A stretch of DNA of 64,000 nt from Methylovirgula sp963708155. GTDB taxonomy: Bacteria; Pseudomonadota; Alphaproteobacteria; Rhizobiales; Beijerinckiaceae. This document shows, piece after piece, positions 34,941 through 42,689 of the stretch. Where the stretch lies: contig OY970183.1 in assembly GCA_963708155.1 (NCBI GenBank), positions 1,674,001 to 1,738,000 of the forward strand. Direction: 5' to 3'. Both the position numbers and the translations under genes were made by a program. Below the pieces are notes generated by a model, which saw nothing but the letters and a program-made list of their open reading frames with translations, was not told the origin of the DNA and ran no database searches. Positions within the stretch are counted from its first letter, which is position 1; each line of letters starts with the position of its first letter.

Positions 34941-35720
34941 TCAGCTCACCTTCGGCTGTGCATGGCCGAGCACGACGACCCGGGTGCCGACCGGCGTCTG
35001 CGAATAAAGGTCGATCGCGTCCTGGTTGATCATGCGGATACAGCCGGAGGAGGCATGCGTGCCGATCGACCAAGGCTCGATCGTGCCATGGATGCGGTAG
35101 AGCGTGTCCTTGTTGCCCTGCCAGAGATACATGGCGCGGGCGCCGAGCGGATTGCTGGGGCCGCCATGCATGCCGATGCCGCTCTGCAATTGCGACAGCG
35201 AGGCGCGCAGCTTCGGCTCACGCGCGATCATTTCCTTCGGCGGATACCAGTCCGGCCATTCCTGCTTGGAATGGATTTCGGCGATGCCCGACCACATGAA
35301 GCCTTCGCGGCCGGGGCCGATGCCGTAGCGCATCGCCTTGCCGTTGGGCAGGATATGATAGAGATAGCGCGCGGCGGGATCGATGACGATCGTGCCGGGC
35401 TGCTCGACGGTCTGATAATCGACGAGCTTGCGCATGAAGCCCTTCTTGATCTGCGACAGCTTGACCGCCGGGACGGTGAAATTGCCGTCCTGAAAGCTGG
35501 AATACATCGCCGTATAGTCGATCGGGCCGTTCGCCTCGTCGGCGTTGGCGATCAAGGCTGGTGACGGCGCCGCCGGCGGCGAAGTTGCAGGCTGCTGCGG
35601 TACGGAAGCGTTGGCCTCGAAGCCGGGGCCCGACTGGGTCGAGACACAGCCGGCAAGGGTGAGCGAGGCGCCCGTGGCGGCGGCCCCAGCCAAAAGATTG
35701 CGACGGTTGATGAGGCTCAT
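34941..35720 (-). CDS. Lipoprotein L,D-transpeptidase (YkuD)
   Basis: A 259-residue enzyme with a twin-arginine-like start (INRRNLLAGAAATGA) running into a lipobox LAGC at about residues 22-25, so it is probably an anchored lipoprotein. The YkuD domain covers about 100-255. It contains AARYLYHILPNGKAMRYGIG, the catalytic His in YRIHGTIEPWSIG and Cys in ASSGCIRMINQDAIDLY. It would form 3-3 peptidoglycan cross-links or anchor proteins to peptidoglycan. It lies just upstream of the 24-codon mini-gene on the same strand, 70 bases apart. Confidence 0.9.
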   Translation of the reverse strand: MSLINRRNLLAGAAATGASLTLAGCVSTQSGPGFEANASVPQQPATSPPAAPSPALIANADEANGPIDYTAMYSSFQDGNFTVPAVKLSQIKKGFMRKLVDYQTVEQPGTIVIDPAARYLYHILPNGKAMRYGIGPGREGFMWSGIAEIHSKQEWPDWYPPKEMIAREPKLRASLSQLQSGIGMHGGPSNPLGARAMYLWQGNKDTLYRIHGTIEPWSIGTHASSGCIRMINQDAIDLYSQTPVGTRVVVLGHAQPKVS

Positions 35721-35985
35721 GAAGCTTTACCTGCGATATCAGCGATGCGCGCCAAGCGACACCGGCCCGGCGGATGGCTGTCCGCCTGCGGAAATGTCGA
35801 CCTTGCGATAGGTGTCTTAAAAATACGGCAAAATGGCCGTCGAGGTTGTGTCCCGCGCGCCACGCCCGGCGATTTTCCTGCCCGGACCGCGCTACAGCGG
35901 GCCGCGGGAAAGTGGACGCCGGTTTTTCGCTTAAATCCCGCTTAACTCAGTAAAATCGATCGCGCCGCATGCGTTGAGGTTGAAT

Positions 35986-36618
35986 TTACCTCGCCGCGTC
36001 GCGATCGAGCGCGGCGCTCATTTCGTCGAGGACGCGGGCAACGGCCGGATGCTTGCGGCTGGTCTCGACATAGCGGGCCACCGCCGGATAGGCGGCGATG
36101 AGGTCGCGATGGACCAGCGGGGCGACGACGCGCGGCACGCGGGAAAGCGCCGGCGCCAATTGGCAATCGGCCAGCGTCAGCTCCGGGCCGGCGGCGAAAG
36201 GCGTGCCGGTCAGCAGGGTTTGCAGCGCCGAGAGGCCGCGCACGAGCCGCGTCAGACGGCTGGCGCTTTCCTCGGTATTGGGTGCGGCCTGGGCGAGTTC
36301 GACCGTCTGGGCGGCGATATGCAATTCGCCGATGCGCTGCAGGAGGCGCACATTGGCGCGCGCCTCGGCGCCCTCCGGCAACAGCCGCGGCTGGGGAAAT
36401 TTCTCTTCGAGATATTCGATGATCGCCGAGGATTCCGGCAGCCGGGCGCCATCGTCGAGGATCAGGCAGGGGATCGTGCCGAGCGGATTGATGGCGTGAT
36501 ATTGGGCCGAGCGCAGGCCGCCGGGCGGGGCGACGATCTCGATATCGAGAGATTTGGCATAAATGGCGATGCGCACCGGCGCGGAAAACGGCGAGGAGTT
36601 TTCCGAATAAAGCCGCAT
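35986..36618 (-). CDS. Glutathione S-transferase-like protein
   Basis: A 210-residue protein of the GST fold. The thioredoxin-like N-terminal domain has MRLYSENSSPFSAPVRIAIY and PLGTIPCLILDDGARLPESS (the cis-Pro and Ser contacting glutathione). The C-terminal helical domain has TLADCQLAPALSRV. ATG 36618 gives the normal N-terminus. It begins four bases after the fabI stop, so it is the last gene of a fabB-fabI-GST unit. The substrate is unknown; no detoxification genes are near. Confidence 0.88.
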   Translation of the reverse strand: MRLYSENSSPFSAPVRIAIYAKSLDIEIVAPPGGLRSAQYHAINPLGTIPCLILDDGARLPESSAIIEYLEEKFPQPRLLPEGAEARANVRLLQRIGELHIAAQTVELAQAAPNTEESASRLTRLVRGLSALQTLLTGTPFAAGPELTLADCQLAPALSRVPRVVAPLVHRDLIAAYPAVARYVETSRKHPAVARVLDEMSAALDRDAAR

Positions 36619-36622
36619 CGGC

Positions 36623-37468
36623 TCAGCCGCCTTCCGCCTCGGCCTGCGGGTCGAGCTTGAGGCGCTCCGGCCGCGGCATGGCGATGATGCTGTAGCCGGC
36701 ATCGACATAATGGATCTCGCCGGTGACGCAGCGGGCGAGGTCGCTCAGGAGATAGAGCGCGGCGCCGCCGACATCCTCGATGGTGATGGCGCGGCGCAGC
36801 GGTGCGTGCAGCTTTTCGTAATTGAACATGGCGCGCGCGTCGGTGATGCCGGCGCCCGCCAGCGTGCGCACCGGGCCGGCCGAGATCGCATTCACCCGGA
36901 TGCCCGCCGGGCCGAAATCCGTCGCCAGATAGCGCACGCCCGCTTCCAGCGCCGCCTTGGCGATGCCCATGACATTATAGTTCGGCATGGCCCGTGTCGC
37001 GCCGCCGAAGGTCAGCGTGAGCAGCGAACCGCCGTTCGGCATCAGCGCCGCGGCGCGTTTGGCCGCCTCGGTGAAGGAGAAGGCGGAGATCAGCAGCGTG
37101 CGCTGGAAATTCTCGCGCGTCGTATCGGCATAGCGGCCGCGCAATTCGTTGCGGTCGGAATAGGCGATGCAATGGACGAGGAAGTCGAGCGAGCCCCAGG
37201 TCTCCGCGATCGCTGCAAAGACCGCATCGACGTCGGCGATGTTCTCGACATCGCACGGGAGCACCAGCGAGGAGCCAAGGCTCTGCGCCAGCGGCTTGAC
37301 GCGCTTGCCCAGCGCCTCGCCCTGATAGGTGAAGGCCAGCTCCGCGCCCTCCTTGGCGAGCGCGCTGGCGACGCCCCAGGCGATCGAGTGATCGTTGGCG
37401 ACCCCCATAACGAGGCCGCGCTTGCCCTGCATCAAGCCTTGACGCTCACCCTGGCGCTGATCAGGCAT
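36623..37468 (-). CDS. fabI: Enoyl-ACP reductase (NADH) FabI
   Basis: Last reductive step of fatty acid elongation. A short-chain dehydrogenase of about 281 residues with LVMGVANDHSIAWGVASALA at the nucleotide-binding end. The FabI active site Tyr-x6-Lys is in YNVMGIAKAAL, and the family sequence AISAGPVRTLAG follows. The ATG at 37468 overlaps the 3' end of fabB by eight bases. Its C-terminus is longer than E. coli FabI by about 20 residues. It is followed closely by the GST gene. Confidence 0.94.
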   Translation of the reverse strand: MPDQRQGERQGLMQGKRGLVMGVANDHSIAWGVASALAKEGAELAFTYQGEALGKRVKPLAQSLGSSLVLPCDVENIADVDAVFAAIAETWGSLDFLVHCIAYSDRNELRGRYADTTRENFQRTLLISAFSFTEAAKRAAALMPNGGSLLTLTFGGATRAMPNYNVMGIAKAALEAGVRYLATDFGPAGIRVNAISAGPVRTLAGAGITDARAMFNYEKLHAPLRRAITIEDVGGAALYLLSDLARCVTGEIHYVDAGYSIIAMPRPERLKLDPQAEAEGG

Positions 37469-38684
37469 CGAGATGCTTGAAGACGAGCGAGGCGTTGGTG
37501 CCGCCGAAGCCGAAGGAATTGGACAGCACGGCGCGCAGGCTCACATTGTCGCGGCGCTCGCGCAGAATGTTCATGTCGGCGAAGGCCGGGTCGAGTTCCT
37601 CGATATGTGCGCTCTTGCAGATGAAGCCAGCCTGCATCATCAGCAGCGAATAGATGGCTTCATGCACGCTCGTCGCGCCTTGCGCGTGGCCAGTCAGCGA
37701 CTTGGTGGCCGAGATCGGCGGGCACTTGTCTTCGTTGCCGAAGATCGCGCGGATCGCCTCGATCTCCTTCAGGTCGCCGATCGGCGTCGAAGTCGCGTGC
37801 GGATTGATGTAATCGATCGGGACTTTGACGTCTTGCAAGGCCATTTTCATGCAGCGCACGGCACCTTCGCCCGACGGGGCAACCATGTCTGCGCCATCCG
37901 AGGTCACACCATAGCCGGCGATCTCGGCATAGATTTTCGCGCCGCGCGCCTTGGCCACTTCGAGTTCCTCGAGCACCAGGACGCCGGCGCCGGCGGAAAT
38001 GACGAAGCCGTCGCGGTTCTTGTCATAGGCGCGGGAGGCGACCTCGGGCCGGTCGTTATACGAGGATGAGAGCGCGCCCATCGCGTCGAAGAGCACAGTC
38101 AGCGTCCAGTCGAGCTCCTCGCAGCCGCCGGCGAACATGCGGTCCTGCTTGCCGTAACGGATCATTTCGTAGGCATTGCCGATGCAATGATTCGACGTCG
38201 CGCAGGCCGAGGAGATCGAATAATTGACGCCCTTGATTTTGAACCAGGTCGCGAGCGTCGCCGAGGCGGTCGAGGACATGGCCTTCGGCACCGCGAAGGG
38301 GCCGATCTTCTTCGGGCCTTTGGTGCGGGCGGTGTCGGCGGATTCGACGATGGTGCGGGTCGAGGGCCCGCCGGAGCCCATGATGATCCCGGTCCGCTCG
38401 TTGGAGATTTCGTCGGCCGAAAGTCCGGCATCGAGAATCGCCTGATCCATCGCGACATGGTTCCAGGCGGTGCCCCCGCCGTGGAAACGCAGCGCCCGCC
38501 GGTCGATCATATGCTCGGGGTCGAGCGTCGGCGCGCCGTGCACCTGGCTGCGGAAGCCGAGTTCCGCATATTTGTCGGCCCTGACGATGCCGGATTTGGC
38601 CTCGTGCAGCGAGGCGAGCACCTCTTGGGTATTGTTCCCGATCGAGGAGACGATGCCCATTCCGGTGACGACGACGCGTCTCAT
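37461..38684 (-). CDS. fabB: 3-oxoacyl-ACP synthase I FabB
   Basis: Condensing enzyme needed for unsaturated fatty acid elongation. At 407 residues it is full length. The catalytic Cys is in SISSACATSNHCIG, the histidines in NPHATSTPIGD and TKSLTGHAQGATS, and the C-terminus NSFGFGGTNASLVF is typical. Its place between fabA (60 bases upstream) and fabI supports FabB over FabF. The ATG at 38684 starts directly with RRVVVTGMGIVSS. Confidence 0.95.
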   Translation of the reverse strand: MRRVVVTGMGIVSSIGNNTQEVLASLHEAKSGIVRADKYAELGFRSQVHGAPTLDPEHMIDRRALRFHGGGTAWNHVAMDQAILDAGLSADEISNERTGIIMGSGGPSTRTIVESADTARTKGPKKIGPFAVPKAMSSTASATLATWFKIKGVNYSISSACATSNHCIGNAYEMIRYGKQDRMFAGGCEELDWTLTVLFDAMGALSSSYNDRPEVASRAYDKNRDGFVISAGAGVLVLEELEVAKARGAKIYAEIAGYGVTSDGADMVAPSGEGAVRCMKMALQDVKVPIDYINPHATSTPIGDLKEIEAIRAIFGNEDKCPPISATKSLTGHAQGATSVHEAIYSLLMMQAGFICKSAHIEELDPAFADMNILRERRDNVSLRAVLSNSFGFGGTNASLVFKHLDA

Positions 38685-38744
38685 TCCAATCTCCCGCTTA
38701 GGCCGGTGAGGCGGCCTTGAAAACCGTCGGCGTGCGCGTGTAAA

Positions 38745-39269
38745 TCAGACTGCCGATGATGGTGCGGCCTTGAACAGGCCGACTTTAAGATCCGTCGCAT
38801 GATAGATGCGCTGGCCATCGGCCTCGAGCCAACCGTCGGCGATGCCCAACACCAGTTTGGTATTGAAGACGCGCTTGAGGTCGACCCCGTAGATCAGCCG
38901 CTTGACGGTCGGCAGTACCTGCTCGGTGAATTTCACCTCGCCGACGCCCAGCGCCCGGCCGCGTCCCTGCAGGCCGAGCCAGCCGAGATAAAAGCCAAGC
39001 AATTGCCACAGCGCATCGAGGCCGAGACAGCCCGGCATGACCGGATCGCCCTTGAAGTGGCAGCCGAAGAACCAGAGATCCGGCTTGATCGCGTATTCGG
39101 CGCGGATCGTGCCTTTGCCGTTGGCGCCGCCCTGCTCGGAAATGGTGGCGATCTTGTCGAACATCAACATCGGCGGCAGCGGCAATTGCGGATTGCCGGG
39201 GCCGAACAGATCGCCGCGGCCACAGGCAATAAGGTCTTCGTAATCGAAGCTGGAGCGTCGCTCGCTCAT
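38745..39269 (-). CDS. fabA: 3-hydroxydecanoyl-ACP dehydratase/isomerase FabA
   Basis: Introduces the double bond of unsaturated fatty acids at the C10 stage. The 174 residues match the family. The active-site sequence CHFKGDPVMPGCLGLDALWQ holds the catalytic His and Asp. Two adjacent ATG codons (39272, 39269) could start it; I use the second, giving MSERRSSFDYEDLIACG. First gene of the fabA-fabB-fabI-GST block. In many relatives the regulator irr lies next to it; I do not see irr here. Confidence 0.95.
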   Translation of the reverse strand: MSERRSSFDYEDLIACGRGDLFGPGNPQLPLPPMLMFDKIATISEQGGANGKGTIRAEYAIKPDLWFFGCHFKGDPVMPGCLGLDALWQLLGFYLGWLGLQGRGRALGVGEVKFTEQVLPTVKRLIYGVDLKRVFNTKLVLGIADGWLEADGQRIYHATDLKVGLFKAAPSSAV

Positions 39270-39486
39270 CATATCTTTCGCGTTCGAGGATTCGCCCCGA
39301 AGGCGCACCCACGCGAGCGAAGATGGCGGCTTCTAACATAGGCCGGGCCGGGCTGAAAGGGTCTGCCCGCAACCCCGGCGGGGACGCGGGCGATTTTCAC
39401 GCGGCGGAGGCGCGGAAAAGCCACAGACGGCTTAATTTGGAACGATTTTTACGCTGCGTCGCCACCTTGCGGCGTTCTGGCGCGCG

Positions 39487-40053
39487 TCAGTCGATCTTCT
39501 CATTGGGGTAGACGCCCCAGAGAACATCCTGGCGGATATAGCCGTCGAATCCGTCGCCGTAGATTTCGCACCAGCCGCCGTCACAGGTTCTGATGGCGCC
39601 GATGACCCCCGGCTGCAGCCGGGCGAGCGGCGCCGAAAAGTCTGCGGGGCGGCTGTAAAGCGTGAAAATAGTGTCCTTTTTCCACGGCGCGACTATGGCC
39701 GTCCGACGCCCGGAGAGAAGGTTGTGGAGCACCCAGCCCTCTGTCCCGTCGGAATCGCGGACCTTGCGCCACATGCCGAACTCGGCGGTGATTTCGACCG
39801 GCAGGCCAGCCCTCTGGTAGATCCAGGTGGTGCGGTGGTCCCTGGAGGGGCCCTCGCGGAGGTTGACGCGGTCGGCCTTCAGGCTGACGAACCGCGGCAC
39901 CGGGAGGCCGCTGACGCGGCCGACCGTCTGGCCGGTGGCGTCCGCGGATTCGGCGGCGCGGCTGGGGGGGCTCACGACGCATGCGGTGAAGACGAGGGCG
40001 AGAATCAAAAGTCCTCGCAAGATCCCGCGCAGCAAAAGAAGCCGACGATCCAT
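39487..40053 (-). CDS. Exported SH3-domain protein
   Basis: About 188 residues. A signal peptide (LLRGILRGLLILALVFTACV) precedes a bacterial SH3 fold with VSLKADRVNLREGPSRDH and a second SH3-like half ending CDGGWCEIYGDGFDGYIRQD. Such proteins bind cell wall or act with amidases. The start I prefer is ATG 40053, five codons after another possible start. It is divergent from the dehydrogenase at 40313. Confidence 0.85.
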   Translation of the reverse strand: MDRRLLLLRGILRGLLILALVFTACVVSPPSRAAESADATGQTVGRVSGLPVPRFVSLKADRVNLREGPSRDHRTTWIYQRAGLPVEITAEFGMWRKVRDSDGTEGWVLHNLLSGRRTAIVAPWKKDTIFTLYSRPADFSAPLARLQPGVIGAIRTCDGGWCEIYGDGFDGYIRQDVLWGVYPNEKID

Positions 40054-40312
40054 ATTCAGGCAATTCATTATCCAATCCGCGTCACGTCACCAGAAACGGC
40101 CGATGCCGCCGTTTTTATGTCGTCAAAATCCATCGGTCGACCCGGTTTGAGCCTATCCGCCATTCTTGTGTTTGGACCACCATCTGCTAGAGAGGCGCGG
40201 GAAATTTCGCGCGGCCGTGCAGCTTGGCCGCCTTATTAAGTGCGTTGCGCTGAGTTAAGGCCGCGTGAAGGCCGCGCCCCGCGACAGGCTGCGGTTCACG
40301 GACGGATGCAGG

Positions 40313-41308
40313 ATGGTCAAGAAAAAACCGCTCGTAGTCCTCACGCGCAAGTTGCCGGACGTGATCGAGACGCGGATGCGTGAGCTTTTTGACGCCCGCC
40401 TCAACGTCGACGACAAGCCGATGAGCCAGGGAGACCTGATCGCCGCGGTGCGCAGCGCCGATGTCCTGGTGCCCACCGTGACCGACCGGATTGATGCCGC
40501 GCTCATCGAGCAGGCGGGTAGCCAGCTCAAGCTCATCGCCAATTTCGGCAATGGCGTCGACAATATCGACGTCGCCGCGGCCGCCAAACGCGGCATCACG
40601 GTCACCAATACGCCGGGTGTGCTGACGCAGGATACCGCCGACATGACGATGGCGCTGATTCTCGCCGTGGCGCGGCGCATCGTCGAAGGCGCAGAGGTCA
40701 TCCCGCATGGCCGTTGGAGTGGCTGGTCGCCGACCTGGATGCTGGGCACGCGAATCACCGGCAAAAGGCTCGGCATCGTCGGCATGGGCCGCATCGGACA
40801 GGCGCTCGCTTACCGGGCGCGGGCTTTCGGCCTGCAAATTCATTATCACAACCGTCGCCACGTCGCCGCGGCGATCGAGGAAGAACTCGAAGCGACCTAT
40901 TGGGACTCGCTCGACCAGATGCTGGCGCGGATGGATATCGTCTCGGTCAATTGCCCGCATACGCCAGCGACCTTCCATCTGCTCTCGGCGCGGCGGCTGC
41001 AGCAGCTCCGCCCGCAAGCCATTTTGGTCAATACCGCCCGCGGCGAGATCATCGACGAGACGGCGCTGATCGAGATGCTGGAAGCGGGCGAACTCGCTGG
41101 CGCGGGTCTCGACGTCTTTGAGCACGAGCCCGCCATCAACGAACGGCTGCTCAGGCTCGCGGAAGCCGGCAAGGTGACGCTGCTGCCGCATATGGGGTCG
41201 GCAACGCGCGAGGGCCGCGTCGATATGGGCGAGAAAGTGCTCATCAACGTCAAGATGTTCATGGACGGCCATCGGCCGCCGGACCGGGTTCTGCCGAGCG
41301 CGACTTAG
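40313..41308 (+). CDS. D-isomer-specific 2-hydroxyacid dehydrogenase
   Basis: NAD(P)-dependent oxidoreductase of about 331 residues, closest in character to glyoxylate/hydroxypyruvate reductase. The Rossmann motif is LGIVGMGRIGQALAYRARAF. Catalytic Arg, Glu and His lie in VNTARGEIIDETAL, AGLDVFEHEP and LLPHMGSAT. ATG 40313 (MVKKKPLVVL) matches the family N-terminus; a GTG at 40265 has a better AAGG upstream and cannot be excluded. If glyoxylate is the substrate it would suit one-carbon or C2 metabolism, but substrate is inferred. Confidence 0.88.
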   Translation: MVKKKPLVVLTRKLPDVIETRMRELFDARLNVDDKPMSQGDLIAAVRSADVLVPTVTDRIDAALIEQAGSQLKLIANFGNGVDNIDVAAAAKRGITVTNTPGVLTQDTADMTMALILAVARRIVEGAEVIPHGRWSGWSPTWMLGTRITGKRLGIVGMGRIGQALAYRARAFGLQIHYHNRRHVAAAIEEELEATYWDSLDQMLARMDIVSVNCPHTPATFHLLSARRLQQLRPQAILVNTARGEIIDETALIEMLEAGELAGAGLDVFEHEPAINERLLRLAEAGKVTLLPHMGSATREGRVDMGEKVLINVKMFMDGHRPPDRVLPSAT

Positions 41309-41446
41309 GTGCGCGAGGTCATCGTCAAGCCGTCGCCCAAGCTTGCCTTATCACGCCCTTGAAGGTGCGGCGCGAAACGCCATATTTCCTCTGCGGAGGC
41401 GCCATAACGGGCCTCCGGACGCACCGAAGGCCTGAAGGCTTCGCCC

Positions 41447-41875
41447 ATGTCGCGGATGTTGACCATCAATTCCCCCTTTCTGCTCGGGTTCGAGGAATTC
41501 GAGCGAATGGTCGACCGGGTAACGCGCGCGGGGTCGGACGGTTACCCGCCCTACAACATCGAGCGGGTCGCGAAGAGCGATGCGGAGCCGGAAAGGCTGC
41601 GTATCACCCTGGCGGTCGCCGGGTTCCTGCGCGAGCAGCTCGAAGTGACGGTCGAGGAGGGCCAACTGGTCATCCGCGGCCGCCAACAGGACGAGAAGCC
41701 GCGCGATTTCCTGCACAGGGGGATCGCGGCGAGGCAGTTTCAGCGGGTTTTCCTCCTTGCGGAGGGGATGCGCGTTGCAGCCGCCGATCTGGCCCACGGG
41801 TTGTTGACGGTAGATCTCGTGCGGCCCGAGCTGTCACGAGTGGTTAAGAAGATCGATATCATGATGCGAGACTGA
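41447..41875 (+). CDS. Small heat-shock protein, Hsp20 family
   Basis: A 142-residue alpha-crystallin-type chaperone. The core domain has LRITLAVAGFLREQLEVTVE, GQLVIRGRQ and the RQFQRVFLLAEGMRV strand, with a short C-terminal tail. The N-terminus MSRMLTINSPFLLGFEEFER is typical of IbpA-like members in this order. ATG 41447 or 41456 can start it. It is followed 48 bases later by a DUF1150 gene, its usual partner here, so both probably answer to heat shock. Confidence 0.9.
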   Translation: MSRMLTINSPFLLGFEEFERMVDRVTRAGSDGYPPYNIERVAKSDAEPERLRITLAVAGFLREQLEVTVEEGQLVIRGRQQDEKPRDFLHRGIAARQFQRVFLLAEGMRVAAADLAHGLLTVDLVRPELSRVVKKIDIMMRD

Positions 41876-41923
41876 ATGTTCGCATCCGCGCGGGTCTCGG
41901 AGAGACCGCAGAAGGAGTGTTGA

Positions 41924-42196
41924 ATGTTGGACGAAGTCAAAGAGGTCGTTGAGACCGCAACTCCCCTCACCGAAGAACAGTTCGCCCATCTCGGCGGCGG
42001 TTCGCTCGCCTATGTGCGCGCTCTCCGGTCCGAGGATGTGCGCCGGCTCTTCCCGCAGGCTCCGCCGCTCCAGCCGGGTCTTGAGCTTTTCGCTCTGCTG
42101 GGCGCCGACGGCACGCCGATCATCCTCACGGATTCGCGCGATGCCGCTTTGGCCAATGCGCTGCAACAGGAGCTGCAGACGGTGAGCGTGCATTAA
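41924..42196 (+). CDS. DUF1150 family small protein
   Basis: A 90-residue protein with EEQFAHLGGGSLAYVRALRS and LFALLGADGTPIILTDSRDA, the conserved core of DUF1150. The role is unknown. It habitually follows an Hsp20 gene in Rhizobiales, and the same order is seen here with an AGAAGGAG site before the ATG. A terminator hairpin follows. Confidence 0.88.
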   Translation: MLDEVKEVVETATPLTEEQFAHLGGGSLAYVRALRSEDVRRLFPQAPPLQPGLELFALLGADGTPIILTDSRDAALANALQQELQTVSVH

Positions 42197-42207
42197 GCGG
42201 GATTGAG

Positions 42208-42240
42208 AATCGCTCGCGTGCCTTACCCGCGCGGGCGATT
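42208..42240 (+). terminator. Terminator after DUF1150
   Basis: AATCGCTCGCG (42208-42218) pairs with CGCGGGCGATT (42230-42240) with one G-T wobble; a weak T stretch follows. It closes the hsp20-DUF1150 unit 11 bases after the stop. Confidence 0.6.
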
Positions 42241-42689
42241 TGCTTGATGCCGACGACTATCGGAACTCGGCGATCTGCCGGGATGAAGCATTCCGATTCT
42301 GATCGGGGCGTATGGCGCAGGATATAACGGCTTCATTGGCCAATGTCGGCGTGCAGTCCGGATTCTCGGAAACCGACGGCGAGCAAATATCCAAAATTCG
42401 CAGGAGGATCATGCTCACCAAAATCACAATGAGCGTGATTTCCGGTGCAGCGTGCGGCGGCCCCGAAATCTGTCTGCCCGAGACATTTCGAGTGCCCGTT
42501 TTTGTTCTCATTTCAGTCTCCGAAGCCGAGAATCGGCTGCGGCACTGACTTGGCGAAAACCGCATAAAAATTCCATACGTCTTGGCGGCCTGCGACATTA
42601 AAACCGGCGAAAATCGCGATTTTTTCGACGTGAAATCGATGATTTCCACCCAATTCCTCCGGAAATCGGGCTTCAAAAGCCGAAATTCA
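42241..42689. other. Gap between DUF1150 and PBP1A without a supported gene
   Basis: About 450 bases between convergent genes. Open frames of 78 codons (plus) and about 170 codons (minus) exist, but neither has a family-like sequence or ribosome binding site. The composition around 42560-42700 is AT-richer, with short self-complementary AAATCGCGATTT-like runs. Confidence 0.4.
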